DNA from: DATGKR01 sp035294565
GTDB lineage: Bacteria; Actinomycetota; Acidimicrobiia; Acidimicrobiales; Palsa-688
Reading direction: 5' to 3'
Assembly: GCA_035294565.1 (NCBI GenBank)
Contig: DATGKR010000162.1
Span: 1-24,332, forward strand
Length of the DNA: 24,332 nucleotides
Shown here: positions 1 to 9,087 of the stretch, in pieces
Layout of the letters: every line of letters begins with the position of its first letter
Position numbering within the stretch: position 1 is the first letter of the stretch
Translations under genes and position numbers: made by a program
Notes under the pieces: generated by a model
The model's input: the letters and a program-made list of their open reading frames with translations, nothing else
Told to the model about the DNA's origin: nothing
Database searches by the model: none

Positions 1-9
1 ACAAATCGG

Positions 10-24
10 GACGCGTGACGCGTC
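10..24. repeat. Small perfect inverted repeat
   Basis: Two 7-base arms, GACGCGT and ACGCGTC, flank a single G. It lies in the non-coding left edge, just before an AT-rich CATATAA stretch, the only AT-rich spot near this edge. It could be an operator half-site pair, but nothing else supports that. No gene is supported in 1-209: I see only this palindrome and the 37-bp repeat array. Confidence 0.3.
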
Positions 25-81
25 ATATAAGTCGAGGGAGGACGGGACGGGCGGCGGTTGGCGGCCCTAGCGACGCGGAGA

Positions 82-228
82 CAGCGCCCCACCACCGGCC
101 GCCCCCAAGGGCCGGCGTCAGCGCCCCACCACGGGCCGGCCCTCAGGCCCCCCGTCAGCGCCCCACCACCGGCCGCCCCCAAGGGCCGGCGTCAGCGCCC
201 CCCACGGGCCTACCCTCGGGCCCAGCGT
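82..228. repeat. 37-bp minisatellite, four units
   Basis: Units run 82-118, 119-155, 156-192 and 193-228. Each starts CAGCGCCCC and is rich in GGCC/CCCC blocks. Units 1 and 3 are identical over all 37 bases. Units 2 and 4 resemble each other more than they resemble units 1 and 3, so there is also a 74-bp higher-order period. The last unit contains the stop codon of the acyltransferase gene (210-212). The period is not a multiple of three, so copy-number change would not keep a reading frame. Confidence 0.85.
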
Positions 229-1166
229 GAGCGCCTACCACGGCTCCCCACGGGTCCGGCGCCTGCCGATGCCGGGTCCGCGTCGCTCGGCCAGTTCGCC
301 TGCATCAGGTGCCACTGCGTCGGCGCCCTTCGGATCAGTTCCTCGAAGCGTCTGGCGAGAGCCTGGGTGATGCGGGCGACGTCCTCCCGAACACGCCCCT
401 GTCTCGAGGTGTCCACAGCTTCTAGCACCACGCCGAGATGGGCGTCGGTCCGCTGCTCGAAGTAAACGGCACAGGGCAGCACGGGCGCCCCGCTGCGGAT
501 GGCCAACGCAGCCGGGCCGGCCGGCAGGAGCGTCCGCTCCGCGAAGAACTCGACCTCGACCCCGGCGGCCCCCTCGATCAACCGGTCCGCCAGCAGGCAC
601 AGGACGTGGTTCGACGCCAGGGCTTGCGCGCAACGGGCCGCCGCCTCAGGCCCGGCGGCGATCACGTTCATCCCGAGCTTTCGGCGGAACCCCACGAACC
701 ACTCGAAGAGCTCTGGCGGTTCGAGACGCTCCACGACCACGCTCACCGGGCGCCCGGTCGTAGCCAGATGCGCCCCTGCCCACTCCCAGCCCCCCAAGTG
801 GGGCAGGGAGAGGATCACGCCGCGCCCCGCCGAAAGGGCCGCGTCGATACGGTCCAAGCCGTCGTAAGCCATCCCGGCGGCAAGGGTGGCGACATCGAGG
901 TCCGGCAACCGCAGGCTCTCCGCCCAGTAACGGCCGTAGGAAGCAACCGCCTCGTCGACCATGCGGCTGGTCGCCGGCACCCCGACGACGCGCTCGAGAT
1001 GGCGGGCCAGTATCCGCCGGCGCTCAGACCAGCCGGGTGACCGGAAAGCGAGGGTGCGCACGAGGGCCACCGCCCCCGCCTCGGCGAGCCGGCGCGACAC
1101 GCCAGGCGGAAGTCGGGAGGCGAGAGCCCGTCCCAGGCGGACGGCTTGTAGAGCCGGCGCCGACAT
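210..1166 (-). CDS. patA: Phosphatidylinositol mannoside acyltransferase (LpxL/HtrB family)
   Basis: The 318-residue product belongs to the bacterial lipid A lauroyl acyltransferase-like family. In actinomycetes this family acylates a mannose of phosphatidylinositol mannosides at the inner face of the membrane. The family's HX4D/E catalytic motif is visible as HLGGWE (His123, Glu128), and ALLADRL-like sequence (LCLLADRL) follows mid-protein. Identification as PatA rests on the neighbour pgsA, which makes the PI precursor, and on the mycobacterial order pgsA1-patA-pimA; the family alone would only say acyltransferase. I chose ATG 1166 over the adjacent TTG 1169. There is no clear ribosome-binding site, but TAGCGA ends 6 bases before the ATG, so the gene may have its own leaderless start. 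The Arg/Gly/Ser-rich tail after NWPSDAD lies partly over the minisatellite and is probably not conserved. Confidence 0.82.
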   Translation of the reverse strand: MSAPALQAVRLGRALASRLPPGVSRRLAEAGAVALVRTLAFRSPGWSERRRILARHLERVVGVPATSRMVDEAVASYGRYWAESLRLPDLDVATLAAGMAYDGLDRIDAALSAGRGVILSLPHLGGWEWAGAHLATTGRPVSVVVERLEPPELFEWFVGFRRKLGMNVIAAGPEAAARCAQALASNHVLCLLADRLIEGAAGVEVEFFAERTLLPAGPAALAIRSGAPVLPCAVYFEQRTDAHLGVVLEAVDTSRQGRVREDVARITQALARRFEELIRRAPTQWHLMQANWPSDADPASAGAGPVGSRGRRSRWARG

Positions 1167-1183
1167 CAAGGATCGCTACCCGA

Positions 1184-1230
1184 CGGTCCGGCGCTCCGAC
1201 CGTCCGCCGACAGGATCACCCGCCGGACCG
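1184..1230. repeat. 10-bp perfect inverted repeat upstream of patA
   Basis: CGGTCCGGCG at 1184-1193 is perfectly complementary to CGCCGGACCG at 1221-1230, with a 27-base loop. It lies in the 225-base gap between pgsA and patA. It could be a structured leader or attenuator for patA, or part of the termination region of pgsA. Confidence 0.45.
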
Positions 1231-1280
1231 CCGGTACCCGAGGCCCGGCCGGGCGGGGTGCCTCCGTTGCGTTCAGAAGC

Positions 1281-1301
1281 TCCCGCGAAAAGCCCGCGGG
1301 A
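1281..1301. terminator. Hairpin after pgsA
   Basis: TCCCGCG and CGCGGGA (7 bp) flank a 7-base loop. The hairpin lies 91 bases past the pgsA stop. There is no T-run on the minus strand, so it could only be a weak or Rho-assisted stop, or a read-through structure between pgsA and patA. Confidence 0.25.
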
Positions 1302-1391
1302 AGGAGCAGGCGGCGGTTCGTGACGTCCGGCAGCTCCGAACGCAAAGCGTGCCAGGTCGAAGAGGAGCCGCCGTCTTCTCCCGACAGCTTC

Positions 1392-2222
1392 TCAGGGACG
1401 CCGCGACGACGCCCGGTGTCGCCGCAGTTCGTGCCAGCGCGCCGAGGCCGACGAGCGGCCCACGCCCGATCGGGATCCCCCTGAGCGAGACGCTGGCGCG
1501 CCTGATCCGGCCCGGGGTGCCCCAGAACGAGCGCGCTGGGTCCACCCGTTGGCCTCTCTCCACGCTCGCCAACGCGCCGAGACGGGCAGAGACTCGAAGC
1601 CGGCCCGCCGGCGTCCGAGCGAGCGAGGGGGCCGCTGCCCGCTGGCGTTCGCTTGGCGCCATACAGCGACGAAGCGCTGCACGGCGGTCGCCGCGCTGAG
1701 CACGAACATCGCCCAAAGGAGCGGGACCATCACGAAGCTGAACGCTAGGGCGGCGCAGGTGACCACGATCCGCTCGGCTCGCTCCATGAGCCCGCCCTTG
1801 GCGGTGAAGCCGAGCGACTCCGCCTTGGCCCTCTCGTAGGAGATGATCAGCGACACGCCGAGGACGGCCACCGGCAGCATGTCGACGTGGCCTCGGTGGG
1901 TGTCCTGCAGGTACCACGCGAGGGCGCCCAGCACCAAGGCGTCGTTCACCCGGTCGGCGACCGAGTCGAAGAAGGCACCGCGGACGCTGGTCTTCCCGGT
2001 CGCCTTGGCGAGCGGCCCGTCGAGCAGGTCCGGCACCGCGGAGCCGATCAAGAGGCCCAGCCCGAGGCCGAGCCGACCGGTGGCTATGGCCCACGCCGCG
2101 GGGGCGGCGAGCACCAGTCCGAGCGCCGTCAAATGATCGGGGGCCACCCGGGTGGCTCGCAGAGCCGAGGCCACGGGCCTCGTGACCCGGTCCACCCCTG
2201 CCCGAAAACGTCCGTCGAACAA
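1392..2222 (-). CDS. pgsA: CDP-alcohol phosphatidyltransferase, likely phosphatidylinositol phosphate synthase
   Basis: This integral membrane enzyme joins a CDP-diacylglycerol phosphatidyl group to an alcohol; in actinomycetes this family member uses inositol phosphate. The CDP-alcohol signature is clear: D65-x2-D68-G69-x2-A72-K73 ... G82-x3-D86-x3-D90. The usual AR of the motif is AK here. Hydrophobic segments follow at roughly residues 33-62 and 105-165. I chose TTG 2222: GAGGAG lies about 11 bases upstream, and translation from there gives the expected N-terminus (FDGRFRAGVDRVTRPV). The open frame extends 57 residues further upstream without family resemblance. The protein is 276 residues, with about 85 residues of Arg/Ser/Gly-rich tail after VWRQANASG. 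That tail is unusual for the family and may reflect loss of the original stop. The neighbours patA, HIT and thrS support the PI role. Confidence 0.8.
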   Translation of the reverse strand: MFDGRFRAGVDRVTRPVASALRATRVAPDHLTALGLVLAAPAAWAIATGRLGLGLGLLIGSAVPDLLDGPLAKATGKTSVRGAFFDSVADRVNDALVLGALAWYLQDTHRGHVDMLPVAVLGVSLIISYERAKAESLGFTAKGGLMERAERIVVTCAALAFSFVMVPLLWAMFVLSAATAVQRFVAVWRQANASGQRPPRSLGRRRAGFESLPVSARWRAWREANGWTQRARSGAPRAGSGAPASRSGGSRSGVGRSSASARWHELRRHRASSRRP

Positions 2223-2239
2223 AGACCTTTTCGCTCCTC

Positions 2240-2258
2240 GACCGGCTCCGAGCCGGTC
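2240..2258. promoter_or_regulatory. 19-bp perfect palindrome in the pgsA/fusA2 divergent spacer
   Basis: GACCGGCTC-C-GAGCCGGTC has 9-base arms around one central base. It lies between the pgsA ribosome-binding site (about 2233-2238) and the plus-strand promoter candidate at 2274. The position fits an operator controlling one or both divergent genes, or a hairpin in the pgsA leader. No regulator gene is nearby. Confidence 0.45.
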
Positions 2259-2273
2259 TCTCGCTCTCCGCAC

Positions 2274-2279
2274 TAGGGT
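2274..2279 (+). promoter_or_regulatory. Candidate -10 hexamer of the EF-G-like gene
   Basis: TAGGGT fits the actinobacterial TANNNT pattern and would give a leader of about 35 bases containing the GGAG sites before GTG 2321. No convincing -35 box is visible. Confidence 0.3.
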
Positions 2280-2320
2280 ACCGCGAACGGACCGACGATG
2301 AAGGGAGGGTGGAGCGGACA

Positions 2321-4381
<2,061 letters not shown>

Positions 4382-4385
4382 CTGG

Positions 4386-4892
4386 TCAGGCCGGCCAGGA
4401 TCTCCGGATCTTGACAGCCGAGGTGTCGAGAGGTTCGGGAAGGACCCTCGTTTCGGCGACGGTGGTCATGAAGTTGGTGTCTCCGGCCCAGCGCGGCAGC
4501 ACGTGCAGATGGAAGTGCCCCGGCACGCCCGCTCCGGCGGCGCGGCCGAGGTTGGCGCCGAGGTTCAAGCCGTCAGGCTGGTAGGCGGCTTTCAATGCCA
4601 CGACCGCCTGGGTGACACCGCCCCAGAGCGCGGGTGCCTCCTCGGCCGTCAGGTCCTCCGGGGTGGCGACGTGTCGTACCGGCACGAGCATGAGGTGACC
4701 GCTCCCGTAGGGGTAGGCGTTGAGGATCGCTACCGCCAGCCCCCCGGGGTGTCGCCAGACGATGTGCGTGTCCTCGTCGGAGGCCCCGCTCTGCAGGATC
4801 GAGCAGAAGACGCACTCCCCTTCGCCCGACGGCGGCGCAGAGGTGGCCCGGCCTATGTACTCGCTTCTCCACCCCGCCCAGAGCCGCTCCAT
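4386..4892 (-). CDS. HIT-family hydrolase, AP4A phosphorylase-like
   Basis: The 168-residue protein carries the histidine triad GHFHLHVLP (His126, 128, 130), in which the middle histidine is the nucleophile of HIT nucleotide hydrolases and transferases. CVFC at 27-30 resembles the N-terminal zinc-binding cysteines of HIT proteins. The neighbourhood matches the mycobacterial HIT gene downstream of thrS (Rv2613c type), reported as a diadenosine tetraphosphate phosphorylase; activity here is inferred. Translation starts at ATG 4892, which overlaps the thrS stop by one base (TGATG), so coupling is expected. AP4A is a side product of aminoacyl-tRNA synthetases, giving a rationale for the pairing. 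The next gene to the left is on the other strand and converges with a 4-base gap. Confidence 0.85.
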   Translation of the reverse strand: MERLWAGWRSEYIGRATSAPPSGEGECVFCSILQSGASDEDTHIVWRHPGGLAVAILNAYPYGSGHLMLVPVRHVATPEDLTAEEAPALWGGVTQAVVALKAAYQPDGLNLGANLGRAAGAGVPGHFHLHVLPRWAGDTNFMTTVAETRVLPEPLDTSAVKIRRSWPA

Positions 4893-6814
4893 CAGGGACG
4901 AAGCTCGGCCGCCAGCCGGCCAAGGAGGTCCTCGAGCGGCACGCCCCTCTCCTCGCCCGTCCTGGAGTTGACACCAACAGTGCCAGCATGGAGGTCTTGG
5001 TCGCCGACCACGAGGACGTAGGGAACCTTTTCCTGCTTGGCCTTCCTCACCCTGTAGCCGAGTTGTTCGTCGGCGGCGAGCATCTCGACACGAACCCCGG
5101 CTTCGCGAAGACGGGCGGCAACCCGCGCCGCGTACTCCTCGTGGTCGGAGCGCACCGGCAAAACGCTCGCCTGAACCGGCGACAGCCAAGTCGGGAAGGC
5201 ACCTGCGTAGTGCTCGAGGAGGATCCCGAAGAACCTCTCGACCGAACCGAATAGCGCCCTGTGGATCATGTAGGGACGGTGCCGCCCGTTGTCGGCGCCG
5301 ACGAACTCCATGTCGAAGCGCTGGGGCTCCTGAAGGTCTACCTGCAGCGTGGAGACCTGCCAGCGCCGCCCTATGGCGTCGCGGACGTGCACGTCAATCT
5401 TCGGCGCGTAGAAGGCACCCTCCCCTTCGGCCACCGCGTAGGCGATCCCCGCCGTGTCGAGCGCCTGGCGCAGCGAGTCCGTCGCTTTGTCCCAATCCTC
5501 TATCTCGCCGACGAACTTGTCGGGCCGGGTGGAGAGCTCGGCCTCGAAGTCCTCCAAGCCGAAGGCACGCAGGATCCGCAGGACGAACCCCAGCAGGTCC
5601 GACAGCTCCGGCGAGAGCTGCTCGGGGGTGCAGAAGATGTGGGCGTCGTCCTGGGTGATGCCCCGTACACGCAGCAGCCCGTTCAGCACGCCGGAACGCT
5701 CGAAGCGGTAGACGGTCCCGAACTCGAAGAGCCGCAGCGGGAGCTCGCGGTAGGAGCGCTGGCGGCTCTTGTAGACCAAGATGTGCATCGGGCAGTTCAT
5801 CGGCTTGGGGTAGTAGGTCGCACCCTCCATCTCCATGGGCGGGTACATCCCCTCCCTGTACCACTCGAGGTGGCCGGAGGTCTCGAAGAGGGTCGACTTC
5901 GCCAGGTGGGGCGTCCATACGAAGTCGTAGCCGGCCTTTTCGTGCTCCGCCTTCGAGTAGTCCTCCATCAGCTTGCGCACCAGCCCGCCCTTCGGGTGGA
6001 AGACGGGCAGCCCCCCGCCGATTTCCGGCGGGAAGTGGAACAGGTCCAGCTCCGCTCCGAGGCGGCGGTGGTCGCGCTTCTCCGCTTCCTCCAAGCGGCG
6101 CAGATGCTCCTCCAGCGCGGCCTTGGACTCCCAAGCGGTCCCGTAGATCCGCTGAAGCTGAGGCCGGTGCTCATCGCCCCGCCAGTAGGCGGCCGCGACC
6201 TTCATCAGCTTGAAGTGGCCTAGCCGGCCGGTCGATGGGACGTGCGGCCCGCGGCAGAGGTCGACGAACCGGTCGTTGTTGCGGTAAGCGCTGACCGTGC
6301 TGTCGCCGGCGCCTTCGCCGCGGTCCACCCCGTTGATTATCTCGAGCTTGTAGGGCTGGTCCGAGAAGAGGGACAGGCCCTCCTCTACCGTGTGCTCCTC
6401 GCGGACGAAGGGCTGATCCTCGGCGACGATCTCACGCATACGCGCCTCGATCCGTTCCAGGTCGTCGTCGCTGAAATGCGCGCCGCCCGGCAGCTCGAAG
6501 TCGTAGTAGAAGCCGTCCTCGATAGCCGGCCCGATCGCGAAGCGCGCGCCCGGCCACAGATCGGTCACCGCCTGCGCCAGAACATGCGCCGTGGAGTGTC
6601 GAAGTACGTGACGCCCCTCGGCACTGCCGGCCGTGATCACCTCGACCGTCGCGCCCTCTGGCAGCACGGCGCCGAGGTCGGCCTCACGCCCGTCGATCCT
6701 CACCGCCACCGCCGCTTTCGCCAGCCCCCGCCCGATCGACGCTGCCAGGTCTGCGCCGGTGCTGCCGGCGGGCAGCTCACGGTTCGAGCCGTCCGGAAGG
6801 GTGACGGTGGTCAA
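4892..6814 (-). CDS. thrS: Threonine-tRNA ligase
   Basis: The 640-residue class II synthetase charges tRNA-Thr. It has an N-terminal TGS domain (about 1-62), an editing domain with HSTAH (73-77) and CRGPH (187-191), a catalytic core, and a C-terminal anticodon-binding domain (from about 535). Cys341 in MNCPMHILVYK and His392 in DDAHIF are expected zinc ligands; the motif 2 region FGTVYRFERSG is intact. Length is normal. The start is TTG 6814, overlapping the mshC stop by 4 bases (TTGA). Its purine-rich site is very close, so initiation probably depends on coupling. The stop overlaps the HIT start by one base. Placement between mshC and the HIT gene suggests a single transcript from npdG through HIT. 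Confidence 0.97.
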   Translation of the reverse strand: MTTVTLPDGSNRELPAGSTGADLAASIGRGLAKAAVAVRIDGREADLGAVLPEGATVEVITAGSAEGRHVLRHSTAHVLAQAVTDLWPGARFAIGPAIEDGFYYDFELPGGAHFSDDDLERIEARMREIVAEDQPFVREEHTVEEGLSLFSDQPYKLEIINGVDRGEGAGDSTVSAYRNNDRFVDLCRGPHVPSTGRLGHFKLMKVAAAYWRGDEHRPQLQRIYGTAWESKAALEEHLRRLEEAEKRDHRRLGAELDLFHFPPEIGGGLPVFHPKGGLVRKLMEDYSKAEHEKAGYDFVWTPHLAKSTLFETSGHLEWYREGMYPPMEMEGATYYPKPMNCPMHILVYKSRQRSYRELPLRLFEFGTVYRFERSGVLNGLLRVRGITQDDAHIFCTPEQLSPELSDLLGFVLRILRAFGLEDFEAELSTRPDKFVGEIEDWDKATDSLRQALDTAGIAYAVAEGEGAFYAPKIDVHVRDAIGRRWQVSTLQVDLQEPQRFDMEFVGADNGRHRPYMIHRALFGSVERFFGILLEHYAGAFPTWLSPVQASVLPVRSDHEEYAARVAARLREAGVRVEMLAADEQLGYRVRKAKQEKVPYVLVVGDQDLHAGTVGVNSRTGEERGVPLEDLLGRLAAELRP

Positions 6815-7923
6815 AGCTCCACCCCGAGCAACCCGGCGGCCTCCGAAACCCCTCGGCCGTCGCGGGCGGCCGCGTCAATCGCTCTGATGGCAGCGGGAGT
6901 GTCGAGATCGTCGTCGAGGGCGCGCCTGGTCTCGTCGAGCGCCGCACCACCCGCACCGGCTTCCCGCCATGCCCGCAGCCGGCGAACCGCCTCGGGCATC
7001 AGGCCGTCGTGCCAGTCCCAGTCCTCGCGGTAGCGGTGGGCGAGGACGGCCAGGCGGATGGCCGCCGGCTCCCACTCCTTGAGCAGGTCGTGCACGAACA
7101 CCAGGTTGCCCAACGACTTGGACATCTTCACCCCATTTAGCCGAACCATGCCGGTGTGCACCCAGTAGCGCACGAACGGCGACCCGGTCGCCGCCTCGGA
7201 CTGCGCCGTCTCGCACTCGTGGTGGGGGAAGATCAGGTCGGAGCCACCGCCGTGCAGGTCGATCGTCTCGCCGAGCTCGCGCATCGCCAGGGCGGAGCAC
7301 TCGATGTGCCATCCCGGCCGGCCCGGTCCCCACAGGGAGTCCCAGTAGGGCTCCCCCGGAGCGGACGGCTGCCACAGGACGAAGTCGAGCGGGTCCCGCT
7401 TGTTGGGGTCGTCGGGCCTCCCCCCCCGCTCGGCGGCGAGCCGGAGCATCGTCTCGCGGTCGTAGTGGCTCACCTGGCCGAAGGGACGGAAGGACGACAC
7501 GTCGAAATAGACAGCTCCCCCCGCCCGGTAGGCGTGGCCTGACTCGAGGACCATGCCGATGAAGCCCAGGATGTCGGGTATCGCCGAGGTCGCCCGCGGC
7601 TCGGAGAACGCAGGGAGGAGGCCGAGGGCGGTCATGTCGGAGTCGAACCGGCTCACCTCCTCGGCGGCGAGGTCGAGGTAGTGGACGCCGAGCTGTCGGG
7701 CCTTGCTGAGGATGTCGTCGTCCACGTCGGTCACGTTGCGGACGCAGCGCGTGTCGTGTCCGGCGTCGCGCAACCGCCTCTGGAGGACGTCGTAGGCGAG
7801 GTAGGTGGCGGCGTGCCCGAGGTGGGCGGCGTCGTAGGGGGTGATGCCGCAGGTGTACATGCTGACGACGGGCCCGGCCTCGAAGGGCACGACCCGCCGG
7901 CGGGCGGTGTCGTAGAGCCTCAC
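6811..7923 (-). CDS. mshC: L-cysteine:GlcN-Ins ligase (mycothiol biosynthesis)
   Basis: MshC is a cysteinyl-tRNA synthetase relative that joins cysteine to glucosaminyl-inositol, the fourth step of mycothiol synthesis. The 370-residue product has the class I HIGH-like HLGH (34-37) in GITPYDAAHLGHAATY, a block characteristic of MshC rather than CysS, and KMSKS at 266-270. Zinc-site candidates are Cys25, Cys209 (GWHIECSAL) and His234. It lacks the tRNA-binding C-terminal domain of CysS. It is about 40 residues shorter than mycobacterial MshC, partly because it begins at RLYD without the N-terminal extension. The start is GTG 7923, overlapping the npdG stop (GTGA), and the stop overlaps the thrS start. 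Its presence indicates that the organism uses mycothiol. Confidence 0.92.
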   Translation of the reverse strand: MRLYDTARRRVVPFEAGPVVSMYTCGITPYDAAHLGHAATYLAYDVLQRRLRDAGHDTRCVRNVTDVDDDILSKARQLGVHYLDLAAEEVSRFDSDMTALGLLPAFSEPRATSAIPDILGFIGMVLESGHAYRAGGAVYFDVSSFRPFGQVSHYDRETMLRLAAERGGRPDDPNKRDPLDFVLWQPSAPGEPYWDSLWGPGRPGWHIECSALAMRELGETIDLHGGGSDLIFPHHECETAQSEAATGSPFVRYWVHTGMVRLNGVKMSKSLGNLVFVHDLLKEWEPAAIRLAVLAHRYREDWDWHDGLMPEAVRRLRAWREAGAGGAALDETRRALDDDLDTPAAIRAIDAAARDGRGVSEAAGLLGVEL

Positions 7924-8573
7924 GGCAGGCCTGTCAGCCTAATGGCCGCGTGGGTCTTGTAGCGCCGGTTGACCTCGAGGAGGGCTGGGGTGAGCGCCTC
8001 GATGGCGAGGGCGCTGGCTAGTCCGCCGACATCCACGCCGCGCAGCCCGGGCAGCCGGTCGACGAGGTCGACCACCTGGCGGGCCGCGTCGCGGTGGTCG
8101 GAGCAGACGAGCACGTCGGCGTCCAGAGGATGGTCGAGGTCGCTCCACGGCCCCGCCGGCAGATGGTGGAAGGCGCCCACGACCTTGGATCGCGGCAGGA
8201 CCCTGGCGACGGCCGCGGTCACGGACCCGGTAGGCGGCAGCAGGGGGACCATCTCGCCGCCCCAGCGGGTCAGGGCGTTGGCCATCGACACGACCGTCTT
8301 GGCGGCCAGCTTCTCCTCGAGCGCCGACACCGTCGAGAGCACCCCCTCCCAGGGGGTGGCCACCACGACGACGTCGGCTTCGGCGGCGGTCTCGTTGTCG
8401 CCGGGAAGGAGGTCGAGTCTCCTGCCGGGCCACCGCTCGCGCAGCTCGCCGACGGTGTGCTCTGCTCGCTCGAGGGCCCGGGAGCCCACGAGGACGGTCT
8501 CGCCTATGGCCGCGAGCTGTACTGCGACCGCCTGGCCGGCCGGGCCGGTAGCGCCGAGAACCCCGATCTTCAC
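7920..8573 (-). CDS. npdG: NADPH-dependent F420 reductase (F420H2:NADP oxidoreductase)
   Basis: The 217-residue protein has an N-terminal Rossmann motif KIGVLGATGPAG (2-13) of the F420-NADP oxidoreductase type, followed by VVVATPWEGV and VGAFHHLPA, which resemble the family's F420-site regions. It transfers hydride between NADPH and coenzyme F420 in the cytoplasm. I chose GTG 8573 because family similarity begins exactly there; the 127 upstream codons in the open frame look non-coding. No clear ribosome-binding site is seen, so the message may be leaderless. It is first in an overlapping set with mshC, thrS and HIT, and divergent from the thioredoxin-like gene. It implies that the organism makes F420. 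Confidence 0.85.
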   Translation of the reverse strand: MKIGVLGATGPAGQAVAVQLAAIGETVLVGSRALERAEHTVGELRERWPGRRLDLLPGDNETAAEADVVVVATPWEGVLSTVSALEEKLAAKTVVSMANALTRWGGEMVPLLPPTGSVTAAVARVLPRSKVVGAFHHLPAGPWSDLDHPLDADVLVCSDHRDAARQVVDLVDRLPGLRGVDVGGLASALAIEALTPALLEVNRRYKTHAAIRLTGLP

Positions 8574-8671
8574 GGACCGAAGACTTGCACGGAGAGCCCG
8601 CCGCAGTCGACTCGGCTGCAGGCGCAGCCGCCGGCACGCGCGCCCGGCTGTGGCGGCGGGGAGCGCTCGGC

Positions 8672-8677
8672 TAGCGT
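8672..8677 (+). promoter_or_regulatory. -10 hexamer, leaderless start of the thioredoxin-like gene
   Basis: TAGCGT ends 8 bases before GTG 8686. This distance places the transcription start at or beside the start codon. The downstream gene has no Shine-Dalgarno sequence, which supports a leaderless message. The rest of the npdG/thioredoxin spacer holds a short hairpin (CGGCTG/CAGCCG, 8613-8630). Confidence 0.4.
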
Positions 8678-8685
8678 CGGCGGCC

Positions 8686-9072
8686 GTGCCGAGGCTGCGC
8701 ACCTCCCTCGTCGGCCGCCCCGCCCCTGCCTTCTCGGGCACTGCCCCCGACCTCACCCCCGCCTCGTTGGAGCCGGGGGAGGGACGGACGGTGCTGTTGT
8801 TTCTCACCTCCTCCTGCGAGCCGTGCCGCGCCGTGTGGAGCGACCTGGCAGGTACGACCTGTCCGGGCGTGGTCGCCGTGACACCCGACGCGACCACCGA
8901 GGACGCCCGGGCCGTCGCCGCCGTCGCCGGGCTCTCCAAGGTGGTCATGTCCACCGAAGCCTGGCTGGCCTACGGGGTGTCGCGTGCCCCGTGGGCGATC
9001 GTGGTCGAAAACGGGCTCGTGGTCTCCGACGGCCCGGCCTCCCCTCCCGCGGGCGGTTTCGCCGGGCGCTGA
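8686..9072 (+). CDS. Thioredoxin-like (TlpA/AhpC-type) protein
   Basis: The 128-residue protein has the order expected of a redoxin domain: GRPAPAF, a beta strand TVLLFLTSSC, the redox pair CEPC (Cys44, Cys47), then APWAIVVENG with the cis-proline region (RAPW). No signal peptide or membrane segment is visible, so it should act in the cytoplasm, unlike most TlpA proteins. It could be a methylamine-utilisation MauD-like or generic thiol-disulfide protein; the substrate is unknown. The start is GTG 8686, where the similarity begins. The gene is divergent from npdG and convergent with adk, with a 15-base gap at the 3' side. A link to mycothiol redox chemistry is possible from position only. Confidence 0.7.
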   Translation: MPRLRTSLVGRPAPAFSGTAPDLTPASLEPGEGRTVLLFLTSSCEPCRAVWSDLAGTTCPGVVAVTPDATTEDARAVAAVAGLSKVVMSTEAWLAYGVSRAPWAIVVENGLVVSDGPASPPAGGFAGR

Positions 9073-9087
9073 GCGGCCCCAGATCGC

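Noticed and set aside
1..26. Start of a pimA-like gene at ATG 26 on the minus strand
   Set aside because: Only eight codons are visible and they do not resemble the PimA N-terminus.
7969..9072. A long plus-strand protein across npdG
   Set aside because: The npdG reading on the minus strand is clearly real; only the thioredoxin-like part from GTG 8686 is plausible.
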